A stretch of 6,619 nt of DNA from Mariprofundaceae bacterium. GTDB lineage: Bacteria > Pseudomonadota > Zetaproteobacteria > Mariprofundales > Mariprofundaceae. Positions 1 through 6,030 of the stretch are shown piece by piece. The position numbers were made by a program, and so were the translations under genes. Positions within the stretch are counted from its first letter, which is position 1. The number at the start of each line of letters is the position of its first letter. The notes beneath the pieces are model-generated. The model had not been told where the DNA came from and did no database searches. It saw nothing but the letters and a program-made list of their open reading frames with translations. The stretch lies in the NCBI GenBank assembly GCA_030950835.1, contig JAUZQU010000146.1, forward strand, positions 1-6,619. Direction: 5' to 3'.

Positions 1-698
1 GGCAAATCGAAGGGTGAACGGTTGGTTTCAGCAGCGCCTGAAATAAAGAAGACAATGAACATCGGGAACAAAGGAATGAAATACCAATGTGCTATGCCGC
101 CAGCTTGGGCATGTACAATGTCCGACAAACTTAAACTTCCCGCCAAAATTAAGACGCAAACAATCGAGAAACCCATAGATATTTCATAAGAAATCATCTG
201 CGAAGTCGAACGAATCGCGCCAATCAAGGCATATTTGGAGTTCGAAGCCCAACCTGCCATCAAAATACCGTAAATCGACAAGCTTGAAATCGCCAACACA
301 TACAATATACCGACATTCAAATCGGCAATCGCCATCACATGCATAGTCTCCCAAAATCCAAACAAGGTGGTTTCACCAAAAGGAACCACTGCAAACGCCA
401 GTAAAGCAGGCGTCAACGCCATAACTGGTGCAGCTACAAACAAGAATTTATTGGCTTTAGCGGGAATAATCGTTTCTTTAAGAAACAGCTTTAAACCATC
501 GGCAAGCGGTTGCAACAAACCAAATGGGCCGACTCGGTTACAACCTTTTCGCACTTGCACCCAACCAATCACCCTGCGTTCAGCGTAAGTAATATAGGCT
601 ACTGAAAGTGCAATGGGTACTGCAATCGCAAGGATTTCAAGCGCCCAAATGATACCTTGCAGTATCATCGCCCATAATTCTGAGTCGAAAAATTCCAT
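1..698 (-). CDS. nuoH: NADH-quinone oxidoreductase subunit H, partial (3' end beyond window)
   Basis: NuoH (ND1-type) is the membrane subunit that joins the peripheral arm to the proton-pumping arm and forms the entrance for quinone. It starts at ATG 698, sharing one base with the nuoG stop (TAATG), and has a GGGGAG ribosome binding site 7 bases upstream. The frame stays open to the left edge, giving 232 residues of an expected total of roughly 330-350. Hydrophobic segments fit membrane helices near residues 16-38, 86-107, 126-150, 170-190 and 206-222. Family motifs are clear: YAERRVIGWVQVRKG (38-52), NRVGPFGLLQPLADGLK (54-70), LNVGILYVLAISSLSIYG (127-144), MAGWASNSKYALIGAIRS (147-164), QMISYEISMG (167-176) and the acidic loop start GAAETNRSPFDL (221-232), part of the quinone-linked loop. 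Residue 53 is Cys where a Pro is usual (KGCNRVG). The truncation is due only to the window edge. Confidence 0.96.
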   Translation of the reverse strand, partial: MEFFDSELWAMILQGIIWALEILAIAVPIALSVAYITYAERRVIGWVQVRKGCNRVGPFGLLQPLADGLKLFLKETIIPAKANKFLFVAAPVMALTPALLAFAVVPFGETTLFGFWETMHVMAIADLNVGILYVLAISSLSIYGILMAGWASNSKYALIGAIRSTSQMISYEISMGFSIVCVLILAGSLSLSDIVHAQAGGIAHWYFIPLFPMFIVFFISGAAETNRSPFDL

Positions 699-3064
699 TA
701 TTGAGCTCCCCGCAAGTCTACACTTGTATCATTCGAAAGATCTCCTGCGACACCACGCTTGGAAACAAACAGCACTCCAGGTGAGACATCTTCGCGCACC
801 CCGACAGCATAACTTTGCGCATCAACATCGGACAATATATGAATATCCCCAGCGTCAAGCTGTAAGTCTTTCAAAGTATCAGGATGTACCAACACGTCAT
901 CCAAAGCATGAATACGCCCTGCCTCTGCCAACAAATCCGAAGCCCGCGCCCATGCTCCTTCACGGTACATCGAGTAACGACTTACCACATCCAAAGCTTT
1001 TAAAGGTTTGACGACATTGGGTAAACTTACTGCTTTACGATGGCGAGCAACTGCCAACAATACATCATCTTGTCCATCACCAGCCCATGCTTTTTGCAAC
1101 ACATCTGCAAAGTCAGGAGCCAATATTGCAACTTGAGCACGCAGCTCCGCCAAATCAACCACAGGTACTTCTTCACCCATCGCCTGCACCAAACGCATCA
1201 TCACTTTCCATAAAGGACGCTCTTCACCCAATGAACGAAGCGGAGTATCTGCGATACGTACCCGTCCTTCCATGTTTACAAAAGTGCCTTCAATTTCAGA
1301 ATAAGCAGCCGCTGGTAGTTGCACAGATACATGTTCAGCCAGCTCACCTGCAATCGCACCCACCTGCACTACAGGCACGTTTGCCAATGCTGCTTTGGCT
1401 TGACGTGAAAACAAACCATCCCCTAAAGGATCACTACCCACCAACAACAAAGCATCTAATTCACCTTGGCTGGCAGCTTCAAATATAGCACCCGCAGAAG
1501 AGCGCTGCTCACCAAACACGGCGGATAAAATCGGTGCATTCATACCTTCAGGAAGCAGATTGCGCCCATCACGGTTGCTTTCAGCATGACCTGCAGCCCG
1601 CATCAATAAGTCCAAACCATGAATCAATGCCGCAGCATCTTCATGCGCACGAATTTCTTCACCTACCAACAAAGCACAAGAATCTGCCAACAAAGCATCC
1701 GCCAGCACTTTACCTGCTTCATGCCTATCTTTTACTTTTTCTAACCAAGCTTGCATACCCGCAGCCGATTTGCCTACTTCAAGCAACTGATCCATCGCTC
1801 TGGCAATCGTGCCATGCCAATCACGCGGACGAATCAAAGCATCGGTCATCGGTTCACTGTTGGTACGATAATTCATTGCACCAATGCGTGACACAGGTTT
1901 GCCAGCATTTAAACGCTTGCGCAGACGTTGCATCAGAATCGGCACACGTTGCCGCAAATCAGAACCCAAAATCACCACTTGCTCAGTTTTTTCAATGGCT
2001 TCTGTAGTCATCGACAGACCTTCTTCAAAAGCAAAGTCGCGTGTATCACGTCTGTGCAATTCAAAAGAAACTTGGGCATCTTGCATCACCAAGTCACGCA
2101 TCAAACGAATCGAGGTTAAACCTTCGATGCTCCAGTCTGGCGAAAACACAATACCTACACGTTTGCCTTTTAATAGTTCAACAGACTTCGCAATGGCTTC
2201 ATCCCATGAGGCCTCTATTAAACCTGAATTGTCGCGTATTTTTGGGGTAAGGATACGATTATCTGAACGAAAAGCATCGTAAACAAAACGTCCACGGTCA
2301 CAAATCCAAGGCTCTACACCATCTTGCAAAGGACGCACCCGCATCACTTCATCATCACGCGATTCAATCGAAATATCACAACCTTGTGGGCATTGTGTAC
2401 AAGTGCTGTGATGGCGTTTCATCTCCCAAGGGCGTGACACATCATGCGATGGTTTGTCCAATAATGCGCCAACAGGGCAAATGTCGCTCAAGTTGCCCGA
2501 TAATTCCGAAGACAAGGCATCTTCAACAATACCATCAATTCTCATGTGGTCGCCACGATCCAACACACCCATATCACCTGTGCCTGCAACTTCATCAGCA
2601 AAACGCACACAACGTGTACAATGGATGCAACGGGTCATACATGTATTGACAAATGGGCCTAAATCTTTGTCTGTAGGCACACGTTTTTCTTCTAAGAAAC
2701 GACCTTTGCCCACCCCATGTTCCATGGCGTAGTCTTGTAATTTACATTCACCACCCTGATCACACACTGGGCAATCCAAAGGATGATTAATCAACAAATA
2801 TTCCATCATCATAGAACGGTCTTTTTCCAAGCTTGGTGATTCCGTGACCACCTTCATACCTTCAGCCACAGGCGTGCAACAAGAAGCCGCAGGTTTTGGC
2901 CAGCCTTCGACTTCCACCAAACACATACGGCAGTTTGCCGCCACCGAAAGCTCTGGGTGATAACAAAAATAAGGTACTTCCACGCCGTGTTCACGACAAG
3001 CTTCTAAAATGCTGGTTCCTGCTGGAACCGTCACTTCTTTATCATTGATAAGCAGCTCTGTCAT
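698..3064 (-). CDS. nuoG: NADH-quinone oxidoreductase subunit G (75 kDa subunit, multi-cluster, with N7 motif)
   Basis: NuoG carries electrons from NuoF through clusters N1b, N4 and N5 towards NuoI. The protein has 788 residues, longer than mitochondrial 75 kDa subunits (about 700) and similar to bacterial forms with a full molybdopterin-oxidoreductase-like region. The N-terminal ferredoxin domain holds N1b: Cys34, Cys45, Cys48 and Cys62. N5 is His94, Cys98, Cys101 and Cys107 (HPLDCPVCDQGGEC). N4 is Cys146, Cys149, Cys152 (RCIHCTRC) and Cys196 (DICPVGAL). A further set, Cys222, Cys225, Cys229 and Cys255, matches the N7 [4Fe-4S] pattern known from E. coli and Thermus. The oxidoreductase-like fold follows, with conserved SEIEGTFVNMEGRVR at 589-603. 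About 690-785 resembles the molybdopterin-dinucleotide-binding barrel (HPDTLKDLQLDAGD at 727-740); in this family the fold is structural and no active molybdenum site is known. The start ATG overlaps the nuoF stop (ATGA) and has a GGAG site 8 bases upstream. The stop TAA shares one base with the nuoH ATG. Confidence 0.97.
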   Translation of the reverse strand: MTELLINDKEVTVPAGTSILEACREHGVEVPYFCYHPELSVAANCRMCLVEVEGWPKPAASCCTPVAEGMKVVTESPSLEKDRSMMMEYLLINHPLDCPVCDQGGECKLQDYAMEHGVGKGRFLEEKRVPTDKDLGPFVNTCMTRCIHCTRCVRFADEVAGTGDMGVLDRGDHMRIDGIVEDALSSELSGNLSDICPVGALLDKPSHDVSRPWEMKRHHSTCTQCPQGCDISIESRDDEVMRVRPLQDGVEPWICDRGRFVYDAFRSDNRILTPKIRDNSGLIEASWDEAIAKSVELLKGKRVGIVFSPDWSIEGLTSIRLMRDLVMQDAQVSFELHRRDTRDFAFEEGLSMTTEAIEKTEQVVILGSDLRQRVPILMQRLRKRLNAGKPVSRIGAMNYRTNSEPMTDALIRPRDWHGTIARAMDQLLEVGKSAAGMQAWLEKVKDRHEAGKVLADALLADSCALLVGEEIRAHEDAAALIHGLDLLMRAAGHAESNRDGRNLLPEGMNAPILSAVFGEQRSSAGAIFEAASQGELDALLLVGSDPLGDGLFSRQAKAALANVPVVQVGAIAGELAEHVSVQLPAAAYSEIEGTFVNMEGRVRIADTPLRSLGEERPLWKVMMRLVQAMGEEVPVVDLAELRAQVAILAPDFADVLQKAWAGDGQDDVLLAVARHRKAVSLPNVVKPLKALDVVSRYSMYREGAWARASDLLAEAGRIHALDDVLVHPDTLKDLQLDAGDIHILSDVDAQSYAVGVREDVSPGVLFVSKRGVAGDLSNDTSVDLRGAQ
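706..711 (-). promoter_or_regulatory. Ribosome binding site of nuoH
   Basis: GGGGAG on the minus strand lies 7 bases before the nuoH ATG at 698, within the last codons of nuoG (Arg-Gly-Ala-Gln). It supports the TAATG junction start. Confidence 0.65.
3014..3029 (-). repeat. Short perfect inverted repeat in the 5' coding part of nuoG
   Basis: GGTTCC and GGAACC are separated by 4 bases, giving a possible 6-pair RNA hairpin about 35 bases after the nuoG start codon. It falls on codons for the conserved VPAGT stretch of the ferredoxin domain, so the sequence may be explained by protein constraint alone. There is no U-tract, so it is not a terminator. Confidence 0.3.
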
Positions 3065-4353
3065 GATGTTTTCTCCGCCTGTTGTGGGTTCAGCAATTTC
3101 GCTTGTACATCTTCTGGAAAGTGTTCAAGCAAGGACAAAATCGGTGCCGCTGCACCTTCTGCCAAAGCACAAATGGTGCGTCCTGCCATATGTGTAGAAG
3201 CATCTTTCATCACTTTTACATCATCATCCGAACCTTGCCCTGCATTAACCCGCTCTAAAACACGCTCTAACCAACCCGTACCTTCACGGCATGGTGTGCA
3301 TTGTCCACATGATTCATGGGCATAAAAGCGCGTCAAACGATGCGTAATAGCAACCAAATCCGCTGTTTCATCCATTACAATAATCGCACCAGAGCCCAAA
3401 AATGAGCCCGCTTTCATCAAGTCATCGTAGGTTAACGGCACTTCATAGTGTTCGCCCGTCAACCAAGGTGTAGATGAACCACCAGGAATCACCACTTTAG
3501 GCACTGAGCCATGTTTCAAACCACCGCAATAATCTTCAATCAAGACCTTGAGCGTTGTGCCCATAGGTACTTCATAGTTGCCTGGTTTATTCACATCACC
3601 CGACACTGAAAAAATCTTGCAGCCTGTGTTGTTGGGAATACCAATCGCCGCATGCCAAGCCGCGCCATGTTCTAAAATCGCAGGTACTGTAGCAATCGTT
3701 TCCACATTATTGACCACAGTTGGGCAGCCATAAAAACCTTCTACTGCTGGAAACGGTGGTTTAAACCGAGGACGACCAGCCTTGCCTTCTAAGGATTCAA
3801 TCAGCGCAGTTTCTTCACCACAAATGTAAGCACCTGCGCCCCTATGCATCATTAAGTTCATCGAATAGTCTGAACCTAAGATGTTATCACCCAATAAATT
3901 CGCCGCATAGGCTTCTTCAATCGCGCCACACATCACATTGTATTCATGTAAAAATTCGCCACGGATATAGATGTAAGCATCTTTCACACCCAAAGCAAAA
4001 CCTGACATAATCATGCCTTCAATCAGCAAATGCGGATCAAAACGCATAATATCCCTATCTTTAAAGGTGCCTGGTTCGCCTTCATCGGCATTGCACAATA
4101 AATAAATCGGTTTACCTGTATTTCGCGGTACAAATGACCACTTCAAACCCGTAGGGAATCCTGCTCCACCACGACCACGCAAACCAGATACTTTCACTTC
4201 ATCAATGATTTTATCCGTATCAAAATCTTTTAAGACATTCGGTAAAAAAGCATAAGCACCATGGGCTTTTGCAACTTCAAGTGTGTGCATATTTTCTACT
4301 TCAATGTTATCGAAACAAATCCGCTGCACTTGTTTTGGGTCAGAAGAAATCAT
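3061..4353 (-). CDS. nuoF: NADH-quinone oxidoreductase subunit F (51 kDa subunit, NADH/FMN site, [4Fe-4S] N3)
   Basis: NuoF oxidises NADH: hydride passes to FMN, then electrons move singly through [4Fe-4S] cluster N3 to NuoG. The protein has 430 residues, the normal length. The glycine-rich nucleotide-binding loop is at about 57-72 (GLRGRGGAGFPTGLKW). The FMN-site segment NADEGEPGTFKDR is at 88-100, and GAGAYICGEETALIESLEG is at 172-190. The SLBB-like region with VSGDVNKPGNYEVP is around 250-263. The N3 ligands are Cys349, Cys352 and Cys355 (ESCGQCTPCREG) plus Cys395 (GRTICALAEG). All functional motifs are intact. The ATG start lies one base after the nuoE stop and has a strong GGAGAGGTG ribosome binding site at 4361-4369, inside the last codons of nuoE. 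The 3' end overlaps nuoG by 4 bases (ATGA). HoxF or a formate dehydrogenase beta subunit are homologous alternatives, ruled out by length, the lack of extra N- or C-terminal domains, and operon context. Confidence 0.98.
   Translation of the reverse strand: MISSDPKQVQRICFDNIEVENMHTLEVAKAHGAYAFLPNVLKDFDTDKIIDEVKVSGLRGRGGAGFPTGLKWSFVPRNTGKPIYLLCNADEGEPGTFKDRDIMRFDPHLLIEGMIMSGFALGVKDAYIYIRGEFLHEYNVMCGAIEEAYAANLLGDNILGSDYSMNLMMHRGAGAYICGEETALIESLEGKAGRPRFKPPFPAVEGFYGCPTVVNNVETIATVPAILEHGAAWHAAIGIPNNTGCKIFSVSGDVNKPGNYEVPMGTTLKVLIEDYCGGLKHGSVPKVVIPGGSSTPWLTGEHYEVPLTYDDLMKAGSFLGSGAIIVMDETADLVAITHRLTRFYAHESCGQCTPCREGTGWLERVLERVNAGQGSDDDVKVMKDASTHMAGRTICALAEGAAAPILSLLEHFPEDVQAKLLNPQQAEKTS
3073..3076 (-). 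promoter_or_regulatory. Ribosome binding site of nuoG
   Basis: GGAG on the minus strand lies 8 bases before the nuoG ATG at 3064, within the C-terminal codons of nuoF. It supports the ATGA overlap start. Confidence 0.65.
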
Positions 4354-4354
4354 C

Positions 4355-4855
4355 TTAAATCACCTCTCCAGCGCGCACTTTAGTCAGCAATGCGTCCATA
4401 TCGTTGGCAGTCACATTTTCATGATACATGTTATTCACTTGCACCACAGGCGCACCTGCACATGCACCCGCACACTCCACTTCGGCAATGGTAAACATAC
4501 CATCTGCTGTAGTTTCACCAGCTTTAATACCTAAGCTGGCAGTCATATGGTCTAAAAGCGCATATGCACCATTCATCATACAGCTCGCATTGGTGCATAC
4601 TTCCAACAAATATTTGCCGCAAGGTTGTTCGCGAAACATGGTGTAAAAGGTTACTACCTCGCGTACTTCCATGATTTTCAAAGATAATGTGTCCGCTACC
4701 ATCTGTTGCACTTCCATGCTTAAATAACCAAAATCTTCTTGCGCCATATACAATACAGGCATCAATGCTGATTTCTGATGGGGATAACGTTTGCTTAATG
4801 CCTTAATTTCTACCAAACGCGCTTCACTGAATTGGGGCTCAGTCACAGTGCTCAT
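4355..4855 (-). CDS. nuoE: NADH-quinone oxidoreductase subunit E (24 kDa subunit, [2Fe-2S] N1a)
   Basis: NuoE is the thioredoxin-fold 24 kDa-type subunit. It sits beside NuoF at the tip of the peripheral arm and carries the [2Fe-2S] cluster N1a, which is near the FMN but off the main electron path. The protein has 166 residues, typical for bacteria. The helical N-terminal part includes KSALMPVLYMAQEDFGYLS (28-46) and VREVVTFYTMF (64-74). The four cluster ligands are visible as Cys87 and Cys92 (VCTNASC) and Cys128 and Cys132 (ECAGAC), with the expected spacings of 4 and 3 residues. The ATG start overlaps the nuoD stop as ATGA and is preceded by a GGTGAGG ribosome binding site, which fixes the start. 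One base separates its TAA from the ATG of nuoF. The second pair reads CAGACAGAP where I would expect a Leu after the first Cys; this looks like a mild variation. Nothing suggests a hydrogenase or formate dehydrogenase gamma subunit, given the surrounding nuo genes. Confidence 0.97.
   Translation of the reverse strand: MSTVTEPQFSEARLVEIKALSKRYPHQKSALMPVLYMAQEDFGYLSMEVQQMVADTLSLKIMEVREVVTFYTMFREQPCGKYLLEVCTNASCMMNGAYALLDHMTASLGIKAGETTADGMFTIAEVECAGACAGAPVVQVNNMYHENVTANDMDALLTKVRAGEVI
4361..4369 (-). promoter_or_regulatory. Ribosome binding site of nuoF, embedded in nuoE
   Basis: GGAGAGGTG on the minus strand ends 7 bases before the nuoF ATG at 4353. It is the strongest-looking such site in the window and forms part of the last codons of nuoE (Gly-Glu-Val-Ile), so ribosomes ending nuoE are placed to restart on nuoF. 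Confidence 0.75.
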
Positions 4856-6030
4856 CGATCTACCTCACCAAATACAATATCTTGCGTGCCCAAAATAGTC
4901 ACCACATCAGCCAACATATGACCACGACACATATAATCCATAGATTGGATATGGGCAAAACCCGGTGCGCGCACTTTCATACGGTAAGGTTTATTGGAGC
5001 CATCCGATACAATATACACACCAAACTCACCTTTAGGATGCTCCACTGCAGCATACACTTCACCTTCAGGCACATGATAACCCTCAGAGAAAAATTTAAA
5101 GTGATGAATCAAAGATTCCATATCATTTTCAAGGGTCGCCTTAGGTGGGCTGGTCAATTTATAGTTGTCAATCTTGGTTGGGCCAGGGTTATCTTTTAGC
5201 CATACCACACATTGTTGAATGATGCGGTTGGACTGACGCATTTCTTCTACGCGCACCAAATAACGATCATAACTATCCCCAGTTAACCCTACTGGAATAT
5301 CAAAGTCCATTTTATCATAGACATCATAAGGCTGTGTTTTACGCAAGTCCCAAGCTATGCCTGAACCACGAATCATAGGGCCTGTAAAACCCCAATCCAA
5401 AGCACCTTCTTTATCCACCACGCCAATATCTACATTGCGCTGTTTCCAAATGCGGTTTTCGGTCAATAATGTTTCATATTCATCGACATAACCAATGAAA
5501 CGTTCAGTGAAACCTTCGATTTTCTCAATCAAACCTTCAGGCAAATCACGGGCTACGCCGCCTGGACGGAAATATGCAGCATGCATACGCGCACCAGATA
5601 CTTCTTCATAATAATCAAAAATATCTTCGCGCTCACGAAAGCAAAATAAGAATACGGTCATCGCACCAATATCAAGTGCCGCTGCGCCCAGCCATAAACA
5701 ATGGTTCAATATGCGGGTTAATTCAGCATACATCACACGAATATATTGCGCCCGTTCAGGCACTTCAATCGACAACAAACGCTCCACTGCCAAAGCATAA
5801 GCATGTTCATTGGCCATCATGGATACATAATCAAAACGGTCGAAATAAGGAATGTTTTGATTATACGTTTTATATTCAAAAAGCTTTTCAGTTCCGCGAT
5901 GCAGCAAGCCAATATGCGGGTCAGCACGTTGCACCACTTCCCCATCAAGTTCTAACACCAAGCGTAAAACGCCGTGTGCAGAAGGATGTTGCGGACCAAA
6001 GTTTAAGGTATAGTTCTTAATTTCAGCCAC
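4852..6030 (-). CDS. nuoD: NADH-quinone oxidoreductase subunit D (49 kDa subunit)
   Basis: NuoD is the 49 kDa-type subunit of complex I, related to the large subunit of NiFe hydrogenases. With NuoB and NuoH it forms the cavity where quinone is reduced. From the GTG start at 6030 it has 392 residues, and its opening MAEIKNYTLNFGPQHPSAHG matches the usual start of the family. A TTG two codons upstream (6036) is the alternative; no ATG lies in frame before an upstream stop. His19 (HPSAHG) and Tyr68 (DYVSMM) correspond by motif and spacing to the quinone-headgroup residues His59 and Tyr108 of the bovine subunit, and Asp120 (LDIGAM) to Asp160. The VSGARMHAAYFRPGGV block and the C-terminal VFGEVDR are typical. 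The nickel-binding CxxC motifs of hydrogenases are absent, as expected. It overlaps nuoC by 8 bases and nuoE by 4 (ATGA), which suggests coupled translation. Confidence 0.97.
   Translation of the reverse strand: MAEIKNYTLNFGPQHPSAHGVLRLVLELDGEVVQRADPHIGLLHRGTEKLFEYKTYNQNIPYFDRFDYVSMMANEHAYALAVERLLSIEVPERAQYIRVMYAELTRILNHCLWLGAAALDIGAMTVFLFCFREREDIFDYYEEVSGARMHAAYFRPGGVARDLPEGLIEKIEGFTERFIGYVDEYETLLTENRIWKQRNVDIGVVDKEGALDWGFTGPMIRGSGIAWDLRKTQPYDVYDKMDFDIPVGLTGDSYDRYLVRVEEMRQSNRIIQQCVVWLKDNPGPTKIDNYKLTSPPKATLENDMESLIHHFKFFSEGYHVPEGEVYAAVEHPKGEFGVYIVSDGSNKPYRMKVRAPGFAHIQSMDYMCRGHMLADVVTILGTQDIVFGEVDR
4863..4869 (-). promoter_or_regulatory. Ribosome binding site of nuoE
   Basis: GGTGAGG on the minus strand sits 7 bases before the nuoE ATG (4855), inside the 3' end of nuoD. 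It supports the start that overlaps the nuoD stop as ATGA. Confidence 0.7.

Noticed and set aside
367..1488. Plus-strand open frames opposite nuoH and the 3' part of nuoG (367-588, 613-1011, 1087-1488)
   Set aside because: All are shadows of minus-strand genes that carry clear family motifs. No supporting operon structure exists on the plus strand.
1440..1705. Recurring CAACAAAGCA-like strings on the plus strand
   Set aside because: They are complements of Ala/Leu-rich codon runs (such as ALLVG and ADALLADS) in nuoG and are irregularly spaced, so they are neither CRISPR-like nor a true repeat array.
1534..2007. Plus-strand open frame of 157 codons opposite nuoG
   Set aside because: It is antisense to the strongly conserved nuoG. 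Its translation is rich in His, Gln, Pro and Leu, as expected of the complement of this coding sequence, and it shows no recognisable domain.
5574..6020. Plus-strand open frame of 148 codons opposite nuoD
   Set aside because: It lies entirely antisense to conserved nuoD codons, has low-complexity composition with no motif, and has no convincing gene context on that strand.
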